Part shown: positions 11,318 to 24,664 of the stretch, one piece after another
Layout: every line of letters begins with the position of its first letter
Numbering within the stretch: the first letter of the stretch is position 1
Assembly (NCBI RefSeq): GCF_037975245.1
Contig: NC_092561.1
Span: 11,903,001-11,967,000 of the forward strand
Source of the DNA: Apostichopus japonicus
Lineage: Eukaryota; Echinodermata; Holothuroidea; Aspidochirotida; Stichopodidae
Reading direction: 5' to 3'
Length of the DNA: 64,000 bases
The notes under the pieces: generated by a model
Seen by the model: only the letters and a program-made list of their open reading frames with translations
What the model was told of the DNA's origin: nothing
Databases searched by the model: none
Translations under genes and position numbers: made by a program

Positions 11318-12054
11318 TCGAATGTTCGGTACCAATTAAACTAATGTGCGATACCGATCAATCGAATGTTCGGTACTGATCAATCGAATGTGCGGTATCT
11401 AATAATCGAATGTGCGGTACTGATCAATCGAATGTGCGTTACCGATCAATCGAATGTGCGGAACCGATCGATCGAATTTGCGTTACCGATCAATCAAATC
11501 TTCGGTACCGATCGATCGAATGTTCGGTATCGATCAAGTGAACGTGCGGTACCGATGAATCGATTTTGCGGTGCCGAACAATCGAATGTGCGTTAACGAT
11601 CAATCGAATGTTCGGTACCGATCAATCGAATGTGCGGTACCGATCAATCGAATGTGCGGTACCAATCAATCGAATGTGCGGAACCGATCAATCGAATGTT
11701 CGGTACCGATCGATCGAATGTACGGTATCGATCAATCGAATGTGCGTTACCGATCAATCGAATGTTCGTTATCGATCAATCGAATATGCGGTACCGATCA
11801 ATCGAATGTGCGGTACCGATCAATCGAATGTTCGTTAACGATCAATCGAATGTGCGTTACCGATCAATCGAATGTTCGGTACCGATCAATCGAATGTGCG
11901 TTACCGATCAATCGAATGTTCGTTATCGATCAATCGAATGTGCGTTACCGAGCAATCGAATGTTCGGTATCGATCAATCGAATGTTCGGTACCGATCAAT
12001 CGAATGTGCGGTACCGATCCATCGAATGTGCGGTACCGATCAGTCGAATGTTCG

Positions 12055-12058
12055 GTAG
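12055..12058 (+). repeat. Target-site duplication, left (GTAG)
   Basis: GTAG directly precedes the 670-bp insertion and is repeated at 12729-12732. Related satellite units without the insertion, for example near 13369-13380 and 19802-19813, contain a single GTAG followed by CAATTAAAC. Confidence 0.85.
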
Positions 12059-12146
12059 TGTTACGTGACCGTTCTCAGACTTAATGTGGAGAACAGATCA
12101 CGTGACATAAAAAGGAGAACACGAGGATGAAAGTAAGTTTAAAGCA

Positions 12147-12152
12147 TTTAAT
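12147..12152 (-). promoter_or_regulatory. Candidate polyadenylation signal in the solo LTR
   Basis: The minus strand reads ATTAAA, the commonest variant of AATAAA. It lies downstream of the TATA-like box in the same orientation, where the R/U5 part of an LTR would carry it. Assigned by position only. Confidence 0.4.
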
Positions 12153-12531
12153 AAGCTATTTACATGGCAGAACAAAGTATAAATATGAACATAATACATA
12201 ACCATAGATTCTTAATTCAATTAACGTCTTTCTGGACTTGGAGAACCGGGGGAGAGTTTCTGCTTATTTCTTGAGTTACCTTATAGTGCTAGGCGGATAG
12301 TGTCCAGGTTTGCTTTAGAAGTAGTTCGGCTGGATGTAGATAAAGTTCAGATAGAGCGACGCGAATCCATTAGAGTGAGTAGGTCGGAGTTCCGACAAAA
12401 GTATAGAGTTAAATATATACTGTGTTTAAAATGGGCACAGTAATCAATGCCAAGGAACCATCAGAGGTGTGGCAACCTCTGAACGGAACGAACGGAGAAA
12501 ATGGAGAGGGCGCTCAATCGGGCGTCTGTGG

Positions 12532-12538
12532 CTTTTAT
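12532..12538 (-). promoter_or_regulatory. Candidate TATA box in the solo LTR
   Basis: The minus strand reads ATAAAAG in the context GGGGATAAAAGCC, preceded by about 190 bp of U3-like sequence. A TATA-like box in one orientation only is one reason for calling the LTR as minus-strand. If active, it would fire leftward into the satellite segment at 3797-12054. Confidence 0.5.
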
Positions 12539-12728
12539 CCCCGGAGTGTAAAGGAATGTTCCAGTAAGTTATGAATATTCATGAAGTCCGCAGAAACACT
12601 TTGTTGGCGAGTTCCAGTTATGTAGAATGCGTGAGCGCATCTGGGATCGTAACAATCGGAAGACTCGGAGACTTGAATGGTAACTTATATTACGAAATAG
12701 GGTAGATGAATAAGTGGGTTACATAACA

Positions 12729-12732
12729 GTAG
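12729..12732 (+). repeat. Target-site duplication, right (GTAG)
   Basis: Second copy of GTAG. It abuts CAATTAAACTAATG, restoring the sequence seen at empty sites elsewhere in the array. Confidence 0.85.
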
Positions 12733-12940
12733 CAATTAAACTAATGTGCGATACCGATCAATCGAATGTTCGGTACTGTTCAATCGAATGTGCGGTATCT
12801 AATAATCGAATGTGCGGTACCGATCGATCGAATGTGCGGTATTGATCAATCGAATGTGCGGCACCGATCAAAATAATGTGCGGTACCGATCAATCGAATG
12901 TTCGGTACCGATCGATCGAATGTGCTGTAACGCTTAATCG
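12733..12940 (+). repeat. 208-bp diverged cassette (representative copy)
   Basis: A run of unusually diverged units in fixed order: CAATTAAACTAATG; GTACTG(A/T)TC; ATCTAATAATCG; GGTATTGATC; GGCACCGATCAAAATAATG; and CTGTAACGCTTAATCG. From the first CAATTAAAC base to the final TCG it spans 208 bp. Copies of the same length, give or take 2 bases, start at about 6460, 12733, 13833, 15246, 16315, 17872, 19806, 20378, 23603, 34745, 36809, 48561 and 54503. The copy at 21707 is shorter by exactly one unit. Many partial copies also occur. Spacing between copies is irregular (572 to more than 10,000 bp), so it marks an irregular higher-order structure. Confidence 0.85.
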
Positions 12941-15047
12941 AATGTGCGGTACCGATCAATCGAATGTGCGGTACCGATCCATAGAATGTGCGGTACCGAT
13001 CAATCGAATGTTCGGTACCGATCAATCGATTGTGCGTTACCGATCAGTCGAATGTTCGGTACCAATTAAACTAATGTGCGATACCGATCAATCGAATGTT
13101 CGGTACTGATCAATCGAACGTGCGGTACCGATGAATCGATTGTGCGGTACCGAACAATCGAATGTGCGTTAACGATCAATCGAATGTTCGGTACCGATCA
13201 ATCGAATGTGCGGTACCGATCAATCGAATGTGCGGTACCAATCGATCGAATGTTCGGTACCGATCGATCGAATGTTCGGTATCGATCAATCGAATGTTCG
13301 GTACCGATCAATCGAATGTGCGGTACCGATCCATCGAATGTGCGGTACCGATCAGTCGAATGTTCGGTAGCAATTAAACTAATGTGCGATACCGATCAAT
13401 CGAATGTTCGGTACTGTTCAATCGAATGTGCGGTATCTAATAATCGAATGTGCGGTACCGATCGATCGAATGTGCGGTATTGATCAATCGAATGTGCGGC
13501 ACCGATCAAAATAATGTGCGGTACCGATCAATCGAATGTACGGAACCGATCAATCGATTGTGCGTTACCGATCAATCGAATTTTCGGCACCGATCGATCG
13601 AACATGCGGTATCGATGAATCGAATGTTCGGTACCGATCAATCGAATGTTCGGTATCGATGAATCGAATGTTCGATACCGATGAATCGAATGTGCGGTAT
13701 CGTTCAATCGAATGTTCGGTACCAATCGATCGAATGCGCGGACCCGATAGATCGAATGTGCGGTATCGATCAATCGAATGTTCGGCACCGAAAAATAGAA
13801 TGTGCGGTACCGATCAGTCGAATGTTCGGTAGCAATTAAACTAATGTGCGATACCGATCAATCGAATGTTCGGTACTGTTCAATCGAATGTGCGGTATCT
13901 AATAATCGAATGTGCGGTACCGATCGATCGAATGTGCGGTATTGATCAATCGAATGTGCGGCACCGATCAAAATAATGTGCGGTACCGATCAATCGAATG
14001 TTCGGTACCGATCGATGGAATGTGCTGTAACGCTTGATCGAATGTGCGGTACCGATCAATCGAATGTGCGGTACCGATCAATCGAATGTGCGGTACCGAT
14101 CAATCCAATGTGCGGAACCGATCAATCGATTGTGCGTTACCGATCAATCGAATTTTCGGCACCGATCGATCGAACATGCGGTATCGATGAATCGAATGTT
14201 CGGTACCGATCAATCGAATGTTCGGTATCGATGAATCGAATGTTCGATACCGATGAATCGAATGTGCGGTATCGTTCAATCGAATGTTCGGTACCAATCG
14301 ATCGAATGCGCGGACCCGATAGATCGAATGTGCGGTATCGATCAATCGAATGTTCGGCACCGAAAAATAGAATGTGCGGTACCGATCAATCGAATGTTCG
14401 GTACCGATGAATTTGCAGTATCAATCGAATGTACGGTACCGATCAATCGAATGTGCGGTACCGATCAATCGAATGTGCGGAACCGATCAATCGAATGTGC
14501 GGTACCGATCCATAGAATGTGCGGTACCGATCAATCGAATGTTCGGTACCGATCAATCGATTGTGCGTTACCGATCAGTCGAATGTTCGGTACCAATTAA
14601 ACTAATGTGCGATACCGATCAATCGAATGTTCGGTACTGATCAATCGAACGTGCGGTACCGATGAATCGATTGTGCGGTACCGAACAATCGAATGTGCGT
14701 TAACGATCAATCGAATGTTCGGTACCGATCAATCGAATGTGCGGTACCGATCAATCGAATGTGCGGTACCAATCAATCGAATGTGCGGAACCGATCAATC
14801 GAATGTTCGGTACCGATCGATCGAATGTGCGGTATCGATCAATCGAATGTGCGTTACCGATCAATCGAATGTTCGTTATCGATCAATCGAATATGCGGTA
14901 CCGATCAATCGAATGTGCGGTACCGATCAATCGAATGTGCGTTAACGATCAATCGAATGTGCGTTACCGATCAATCGAATGTTCGGTACCGATCAATAGA
15001 ATGTTCGGTACCGATCGATCGAATGGGCGGTATCGATCAATCAAATG

Positions 15048-15096
15048 TTCGGTACCGATCGAATGTTCGGTACCGATCGAATGTTCGGTACCGATC
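15048..15096 (+). repeat. Cluster of 18-bp short units
   Basis: Successive units read GGTACCGATCGAATGTTC, lacking one 4-bp step (GATC or CAAT) of the usual 22-bp unit. Isolated 18-bp units recur elsewhere, for example around 19544, 23274, 29028, 33124, 40432, 46488 and in every TTTGCAGTATCGATCGAATG unit. They suggest slippage within the internal GATC steps and act as rare markers for tracing duplications. Confidence 0.85.
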
Positions 15097-18000
15097 AATC
15101 GAATGTGCGGTACCGATCAATCGAATGTGCGTTACCGAGCAATCGAATGTTCGGTATCGATCAATCGAATGTTCGGTACCGATCAATCGAATGTGCGGTA
15201 CCGATCCATCGATTGTGCGGAACCGATCAATCGAATGTTCGGTAGCAATTAAACGAATGTGCGATACCGATCAATCGACTTCTGTACTGTTCAATCCAAT
15301 GTGCGGTATCTGATAATCGAATGTGCGGTACCGATCGATCGAATGTGCGGTATTGATCAATCGAATGTGCGGCACCGATCAAAATAATGTACGGTACCGA
15401 TCAATCGAATGTTCGGTACCGATCGATGGAATGTGCTGTAACGCTTAATCGAATGTGCGGTACCGATCAATCGAATGTACGGTACCGATCAATCGAATGT
15501 GCGGTACCGATCAATCGAATGTGCGGAACCGATCAATCGAATGTGCGTTACCGATCAATCGAATTTTCGGCACCGATCGATCGAATATGCGGTATCGATA
15601 AATCGAATGTTCGGTACCGATCAATCGAATGTTCGGTACCGATCGATCGAATGTGCGGTATCGATCAATCGAATGTTCGGTACCGATCAATCGAATGTGC
15701 GGAACCGATCAATCGAATGTGCGTTACCGATCAATCGAATGTTCGGCACCGATCGATCGAATATGCGGCATCGATAAATCGAATGTTCGGAAGCGATCAA
15801 TCGAATGTTCGGTACCGATGAAACGAATTTGCAGTATCGATCGAATGTACGTTACCGATCAATCGAATGTGCGGAACCGATCAATCGAATGTGCGTTACC
15901 GATCAATCGAATGTGCGTTACCGATCAATCGAATGTTCGATACCGATCGATCGAATGCTCGGAACCGATCGATCGAATGTGCGGTACCGATAAATCGAAT
16001 GTTCGGTACCGATCGATGTGTGCGGTACCGATCAATCGAATGTGCGTTACCGATCAATCGAATGTGCGGTACCGATCAATCGAATGTGTGGAACCGATCG
16101 ATCGAATTTGCGTTACCGATCAATCAAATCTTCGGTACCGATCGATCGAATGTGCGGTACCGATCGATCGAATGTGCGGTACCGATCAATCGAATGATCG
16201 GTACCGATCAATCGAATGTGCGGTACCGATCCATCGAATGTGCGGTACCGATCAATCGAATTTGCAGTACCGATCAATCGAATGTGCGTTACCGATCAGT
16301 CGAATGTTCGGTTCCAATTAAACTAATGTGCGATACCGATCAATGTAATGTTCGGTACTGATCTATCGAATGTGCGGTATCTAATAATCGAATGTGCGGT
16401 ACCGATCGATCGAATGTGCGGTATTGATCAATCGAATGTGCGGCACCGATCAAAATAATGTGCGTTACCGATCAATCGAATGTTCGGTACCGATCAATCG
16501 AATGTGCTGTAACGCTTAATCGAATGTGCGGTACCGATCAATCGAATGTACGGTACCGATCAATCGAATGTAAGGTACCGATCAATCGAATGTGCGTTAC
16601 CGATCGATCGAATGTTCGGCCCCGATCGATCGAATATGCGGTATCGATAAATCGAATGTTCGGTACCGATGAAACGAATTTGCAGTATCGATCGAATGTA
16701 TGTTACCGATCGATCGAATGTGCGGAACCGATCAATCGAATGTGCGTTACCGACCAATCGAATGTGCGGTACCGATCTATCGAATGTGCGGAACCGATCA
16801 ATCGAATGTGCGTTACCGACCAATCGAATGTGCGGTACCGATCGATCGAATGTGCGGTACCGATCAATCGAATTTTCGTTACCGATCAATCGAATTTGCG
16901 GTACCGATCAATCGAATGTGCGGAACCGATCGATCGAATGTGCGTTACCGATCGATCAAATGTTCGGTACCGATCGATCGAATGTTCGGTATCGATCAAT
17001 CGAATGTGCGGTACCGATGAATTGATTGTGCGGTACCGATCAATCGAATTTGCGTTAACGATCAATCGAATGTTCGGTATCGATGAATCGAATGTTCGAT
17101 ACCGATGAATCGAATGTGCGGTATCGTTCAATCGAATGTTCGGTACCAATCGATCGAATGCGCGGACCCGATAGATCGAAAGTGCGGTATCGATCAATCG
17201 AATGTGCGCCACCGAAAAATAGAATGTGCGGTACCGATCAATCGAATGTTCGGTACCGATCAATCAAATGTTCGGTACCGATCGATCGAATGTTCGGTAT
17301 CGATCAATCGAATGTGCGGTAACGATGAATCGATTGTGCTGTACCGATCAATCGATTGTGCGTTAACGATCGATCGAATGTGTGTTACCGATCAAGCGAA
17401 TGTGCGGTATCGATCAATCGAATGTTCGGTACCGATCGATCGAATGCTCGGTACCGATCGATCGAATGTGCGGTACCGATTAATCGAATGTTCGGTACCG
17501 ATCGATCGAATGTCCGGTACCGATCAATCGAATGTGCGGTAAAATCAATCGAATGTGCGGAACCGATCGATCGAATGTGCGTTACCGATCAATCAAATGT
17601 TCGGTACCGATCGATCGAATGTTCGGTATCGATCAATCGAATGTGCGGTAACGATGAATCGATTGTGCTGTACCGATCAATCGAATTTGCGTTAACGATC
17701 AATCGAATGTGCGTTACCGATCAATCGAATGTTCGGTACCGATCAGTCGAGTTTGCGTTACCGATCAATCGAATGTTCGGTACCGATCGATCGAATGTGC
17801 GGTATCGATCGATCGAATGTTCGGTACCGATGATTCGAATGTGCGTTACCGATCAGTCGAATGTTCGGTACCAATTAAACTAATGTGCGATACCGATCAA
17901 TCGAATGTTCGGTACTGATCAATCGAATGTGCGGTATCTAATAATCGAATGTGCGGTACCGATCGATCGAATGTGCGGTATTGATCAATCGAATGTGCGG

Positions 18001-21000
18001 CACCGATCAAAATAATGTGCGGTACCGATCAATCGAATGTTCGGTACCGATCGATCGAATGTGCTGTAACGCTTAATCGAATGTGCGGTACCGATCAATC
18101 GAATGTACGGTACCGATCAATCGAATGTGCGGTACCGATCAATCGAATGTGCGGAACCGATCAATCGAATGTGCGTTACCGATCAATCGAATGTTCGGCA
18201 CCGATCGATCGAATATGCGGTATCGATAAATCGAATGTTCGGAAGCGATGAATCGAATGTTCGGTACCGATGAAACGAATTTGCAGTATCGATCGAATGT
18301 ACGTTACCGATCAATCGAATGTGCGGAACCGATCAATCGAATGTTCGGCACCGATCGATCGAATATGCGGTATCGATAAATCGAATGTTCGGAAGCGATC
18401 AATCGAATGTTCGGTACCGATGAAACGAATTTGCAGTATCGATCGAATGTACGTTACCGATCAATCGAATGTGCGGAACCGATGAATCGAATGTGCGTAA
18501 CCGATGTATCGAATGTGCGGTACCGATCAATGGAAAGTGCGGTATCAATCGATTTAATGTGCGGTATCGATCAATCGAATGTTCGGTACCGATGAATCGA
18601 ATGTGCGGTACCGATCAATCGATTGTGCGTTACCGATCAATCGAATGTGCGTTACCGATCGATCGAATGTGCGGTACCGATCAATCGAATGTTCGGTACC
18701 GATCGATCGAATGTGCGGTACCGATCAATCGAATGTGCGTTACCGATCAATCGATTTTGCGGTACCGATCAATCGAATGTGCGGTACCGATCAATCGATT
18801 GTGCGTTAACGATCGATCGAATGTGCGTTACCGATCGATCGAATGTGAGGTATCGATCAATCGAATGTTCGGTACCGATCGATCGAATGCTCGGAACCGA
18901 TCGATCGAATGTGCTGTACCGATAAATCGAATGTTCGGTACCGATCGATGTGTGCGGTACCGATCAATCGAATGTGCGTTACCGATCAAACGAATGTGCG
19001 GTACCGATCAATCGAATGTGCGGAACCGATCGATCGAATGTTCGGTATCGATCAATCGAACGTGCGGTACCGATGAATCGATTGTGCGGTACCGAACAAT
19101 CGAATGTGCGTTAACGATCAATCGAATGTTCGGTACCGATCAATCGAATGTGCGGTACCGATCAATCGAATGTGCGGTACCAATCAATCGAATGTGCGTT
19201 AACGATCAATCGAATGTTCGGTACCGATCAATCGAATGTGCGGTACCGATCGATCGAATGTGCTGTAACGCTTAATAGAATGTGCGGTACCGATCAATCG
19301 AATGTTCGGTACCGATGAATTTGCAGTATCAATCGAATGTACGGTACCGATCAATCGAATGTGCGGTACCGATCAATCGAATGTGCGGAACCGATCAATC
19401 GAATGTGCGTTACCGAACAATCGAATGTTCGGCACAGATCGATCGAATATGCGGTATCGATAAATCGAATGTTCGGTACCGATCAATCGAATGTTCGGTA
19501 CCGATCGATCGAATGTGCGGTATCGATCAATCGAATGTTCGGTACCGATCGAATGTTCGGTACCGATAAATCGAATTTTCGGTACCGATCGATTGAATGT
19601 GCGGTACCGATCAATCGAATGTGCGGCACCGATCAAAATAATGTGCGGTACGGATCAATCGAATGTTCGGTACCGATCGATCGAATGTGCTGTAACGCTT
19701 AATCGAATGTGCGGTACCGATCAATCGAATGTTCGGTACCGATCAATCGAATGTGCGGTACCGATCCATCGAATGTGCGGTACCGATCAGTCGAATGTTC
19801 GGTAGCAATTAAACTAATGTGCGATACCGATCAATCGAATGTTCGGTACTGTTCAATCGAATGTGCGGTATCTAATAATCGAATGTGCGGTACCGATCGA
19901 TCGAATGTGCGGTATTGATCAATCGAATGTGCGGCACCGATCAAAATAATGTGCGGTACCGATCAATCGAATGTTCGGTACCGATCGATCGAATGTGCTG
20001 TAACGCTTAATCGAATGTGCGGTACCGATCCATCGAATGTGCGGTACCGATCGATCGAATGTGCGGAACCGATCAATCGAATGTTCGTTATCGATCAATC
20101 GAATATGCGGTACCGCTCAATCGAATGTTCGGTACCGATCAATCGAATGTGCGTTAACGATCAATCGAATGTGCGTTACCGATCAATCGAATGTTCGGTA
20201 CCGATCTATCGAATGTGCGTTACCGATCAATCGAATGTTCGTTATCGATCAATCGAATGTGCGTTACCGAGCAATCGAATGTTCGGTATCGATCAATCGA
20301 ATGTTCGGTACCGATCAATCGAATGTGCGGTACCGATCCATCGAATGTGCGGTACCGATCAGTCGAATGTTCGGTAGCAATTAAACTAATGTGCGATACC
20401 GATCAATCGAATGTTCGGTACTGTTCAATCGAATGTGCGGTATCTAATAATCGAATGTGCGGTACCGATCGATCGAATGTGCGGTATTGATCAATCGAAT
20501 GTGCGGCACCGATCAAAATAATGTGCGGTACCGATCAATCGAATGTTCGGTACCGATCGATCGAATGTGCTGTAACGCTTAATCGAATGTGCGGTACCGA
20601 TCAATCGAATGTGCGGTACCGATCAATCGAATGTGCGGTACCGATCAATCGAATGTGCGGAACCGATCAATCGATTGTGCGTTACCGATCAATCGAATTT
20701 TCGGCACCGATCGATCGAACATGCGGTATCGATGAATCGAATGTTCGATACCGATCAATCGAATGTTCGATAACGATGAATCGAATGTGCGGTATCGTTC
20801 AATCGAATGTTCTGTACCAATCGATCAAATGCGCGGACCCGATAGATCGAATGTGCGGTATCGATCAATCGAATGTTCGGCACCGAAAAATAGAATGTGC
20901 GGTACCGATCAATCGAATGTTCGGTACCGATGAATTTGCAGTATCAATCGAATATACGGTACCGATCAATCGAATGTGCGGTACCGATCAATCGAATGTG

Positions 21001-24000
21001 CGGAACCGATCAATCGAATGTGCCTTACCGAACAATCGAATGTTCGGCACCGATCGATCGAATGTGCGGTTTCGATAAATCGAATGTTCGGTACCGATCA
21101 ATAGAATGTTCGGTACCGATCGATCGAATGTGCGGTATCGATCAATCGAATGTTCGGTACCGATCGATCGAATGTGCTGTAACACTTAATCGAATGTGCG
21201 GTACCGATCAATCGAATGTACGGTACCGATCAATCGAATGTACGGTTCCGATCAATCGAATGTGCGGAACCGATCAATCGAATGTGCGGTACCGATCAAT
21301 CGAATTTTCGGCACCGATCGATCGAATATGCGGTATCGATAAATCGAATGTTCGGTACCGATCAATCGAATGTTCGGTACCGATCGATCGAATGTGCGGT
21401 ATCGATAAATCGAATGTTCGGTACCGATCGGATCTTCGGTACCGATAAATCGAATGTTCGGTACCGATCGATCGAATGTGCGGTACCGATCAATCGAATG
21501 TGCGTTACCGATCAATCGAATATGCGGTACCGATCAATCGAATGTTCGGTACCGATCGATCGAATGTGCTGTAACGCTTAATCGAATGTGCGGTACCGAT
21601 CAATCGAATATGCGGTACCGATCAATCGAATGTGCGGAACCGATCAATCGATTGTGCGTTACCGATCAATCGAATTTTCGGCACCGATCAGTCGAATGTT
21701 CGGTACCAATTAAACTAATGTGCGATACCGATCAATCGAATGTTCGGTACTGATCAATCGAATGTGCGGTATCTAATAATCGAATGTGCGGTACCGATCG
21801 ATCGAATGTGCGGTATTGATCAATCGAATGTGCGGCACCGATCAAAATAATGTGCGGTACCGATCAATCGAATGTGCTGTAACGCTTAATCGAATGTGCG
21901 GTACCGATCCATCGAATGTGCGGTACCGATCAATCGAATGTGCGGTACCGATCAATCGAATGTGCGGAACCGATCAATCGAATGTGCGTTACCGATCAAT
22001 CGAATGTTTGGCACCGATCGATCGAATATGCGGTATCGTAAATCGAATGTTCGGTACCGATCAATCGAATGTTCGGTACCGATGAAACGAATTTGCAGTA
22101 TCGATCGAATGTACGTTACCGATCAATCGAATGTGCGGAACCGATGAATCGAATGTGCGTAACCGATCAATCGAATGTGCGGTTCCGATCTATCGAAAGT
22201 GCGGTATCGATCAATCAAATGTTCGGTATCGATCGATCGAATGTGCGGTATCGATCAATCGAATGTTCGGTACCGATGAATCGAATGTGCGGTACCGATC
22301 AATCGATTGTGCGTTACCGAGGAATCGAATTTGCGTTACCGATCGATCGAATGTGCGGTACCGATAAATCGAATGTTCGGTACCGATCAATCGAATGTGC
22401 GGTACCGATCAATCGATTGTGCGTTAACGATCGATCGAATATGCGTTACCGATCAATCGAATGTGCGGTACCGATCAATCGAATGTTCGGTACCGATCGA
22501 TCGAATGCTCGGTACCGATCGATCGAATGTGCGGTACCGATAAATCGAATGTTCGATACCGATCGATCGAATGTGCGGAACCGATCGATCGAATTTGCGT
22601 TACCGATTAATCCAATGTTCGGTACCGATCGATCGAATGTTCGGTATCGATCAATCGAACGTGCGGTACCGATGAATCAATTGTGCGGTACCGATCAATA
22701 AAATGTTCGGTACCGATCAATCGAATGTGCGGTACCGATCAATCGAATGTGCGGAACCGATCAATCGATTGTGCGTTACCGATCAATCGAATTTTCGGCA
22801 CCGATCGATCGAACATGCGGTATCGATGAATCGAATGTTCGGTACCGATCAATCGAATGTTCGGTATCGATGAATCGAATGTTCGATACCGATGAATCGA
22901 ATGTGCGGTATCGTTCAACCGAATGTTCGGTACCAATCGATCGAATGCGCGGACCCGATAGATCGAATGTGCGGTATCGATCAATCGAATGTGCGGCACC
23001 GAAAAATAGAATGTGCGGTACCGATCAATCGAATGTTCGGTACCGATGAATTTGCAGTATCAATCGAATGTACGGTACCGATCAATCGAATGTGCGGTAC
23101 CGATCAATCGAATGTGCGGAACCGATCAATCGAATGTGCGTTACCGAACAATCGAATGTTCGGCACAGATCGATCGAATATGCGGTATCGATAAATCGAA
23201 TGTTCGGTACCGATCAATCGAATGTTCGGTACCGATCGATCGAATGTGCGGTATCGATCAATCGAATGTTCGGTACCGATCGAATGTTCGGTACCGATAA
23301 ATCGAATGTTCGGTACCGATCGATTGAATGTGCGGTACCGATCAATCGAATGTGCGGCACCGATCAAAATAATGTGCGGTACGGATCAATCGAATGTTCG
23401 GTACCGATCGATCGAATGTGCTGTAACGCTTAATCGAATGTGCGGTACCGATCAATCGAATGTGTGGTACCGATCAATCGAATGTGCGGAACCGATCAAT
23501 CGATTGTGCGTTACCGATCAATCGAATGTTCGGCACCGATGAAACGAATTTGCAGTACCGATCAATCGAATGTGCGTTACCGATCAGTCGAATGTTCGGT
23601 ACCAATTAAACTAATGTGCGATACCGATCAATCGAATGTTCGGTACTGATCAATCGAATGTGCGGTATCTAATAATCGAATGTGCGGTACCGATCGATCG
23701 AATGTGCGGTATTGATCAATCGAATGTGCGGCACCGATCAAAATAATGTGCGGTACCGATCAATCGAATGTTCGGTACCGATCGATCGAATGTGCTGTAA
23801 CGCTTAATCGAATGTGCGGTACCGATCAATCGAATGTTCGGTACCGATCGATCGAATGTGCTGTAACGCTTAATCGAATGTGCGGTACCGATCAATCGAA
23901 TGTGCGGTATCGTTCAATCGAATGTTCGGTACCAATCGATCGAATGCGCGGACCCGATAGATCGAATGTGCGGTATCGATCAATCGAATGTGCGGCACCG

Positions 24001-24664
24001 AAAAATAGAATGTGCGGTACCGATCAATCGAATGTTCGGTACCGATGAATTTGCAGTATCAATCGAATGTACGGTACCGATCAATCGAATGTGCGGTACC
24101 GATCAATCGAATGTGCGGAACCGATCAATCGAATGTGCGTTACCGAACAATCGAATGTTCGGCACCGATCGATCGAATATGCGGTATCGATAAATCGAAT
24201 GTTCGGTACCGATCAATCGAATGTTCGGTACCGATCGATCGAATGTGCGGTATCGATCAATCGAATGTAAGGTACCTATCGAATGTTCGGTACCGATAAA
24301 TCGAATGTTCGGTACCGATCGATCGAATGTGCGGTACCGATCAATCGAATGTGCGGCACCGATCAAAATAATGTGCGGTACCGATCAATCGAATGTTCGG
24401 TACAGATCGAATGTTCGGTACCGATAAATCGAATGTTCGGTACCGATCGATCGAATGTGCGGTACCGATCAATCGAATGTGCGTTACCGATCAATCGAAT
24501 GTGCGGTACCGATCGATCGAATGTTCGGTACCGATCGATCGAATGTGCGGTACGATCAATCGAATGTGCGGAACCGATCAATCGAATGTGCGTTACCGAT
24601 CAATCGAATGTTCGGTACCGATCGATCGAATGTTCGGAATCGATGAATCGAATGTTCGATACCG

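Larger units (their letters stand above)
3797..12058 (+). repeat. 22-bp satellite array, left segment
   Basis: A head-to-tail array of a 22-bp unit; a consensus copy is at 4017-4038. The unit starts with the palindrome GGTACC, continues GATCAATCGAATG and ends TGC, so the unit junction reads TGCGG. Frequent variants change a few positions: ACC or ATC, CAATCG or CGATCG or GAATCG, GTGC or GTTC or GTAC, and CGG or CGT. The TCGAATG core changes least. All units keep the same orientation. Length variants are rare: 18-bp units lacking one 4-bp step, 23-bp units (for example GATGGGATCG near 5536), and single-base gains. The consensus has no stop codon on either strand, which explains many overlapping open frames repeating MCGTDQSNVRYRS...; these are not annotated as genes. 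The first units (3797-3850) carry extra differences, as expected at an array edge. I do not recognise this satellite from any named family. Confidence 0.97.
12059..12728 (-). mobile_element. Solo LTR of an LTR retrotransposon (Ty3/Gypsy-like suspected)
   Basis: A 670-bp non-satellite insertion inside the array. Its plus-strand ends are TGTTACGTGACC and GGTTACATAACA, so it begins TG, ends CA and has imperfect inverted termini (10 of 12 matches). It is flanked by a perfect 4-bp direct repeat GTAG. Read on the minus strand it has LTR-like order: a U3-like stretch, a TATA-like ATAAAAG at 12538-12532, and an ATTAAA polyadenylation-like signal at 12152-12147, about 90 bp from the 3' end. No long open frame, primer-binding site or second LTR is present, as expected for a solo LTR left after LTR-LTR recombination. 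A short target duplication and TGTTA...TAACA ends fit Ty3/Gypsy elements, but family assignment is inference. A non-autonomous DNA transposon is the main alternative. Confidence 0.75.

Noticed and set aside
3797-12054. CRISPR array
   Set aside because: Repeats are directly contiguous 22-bp units without unique spacers, in animal-type DNA, with no cas-like genes.
12059-12728. A gene inside the array interruption
   Set aside because: No open frame of useful length or splice structure was seen. Terminal features and the target duplication explain the segment as a transposable-element LTR.
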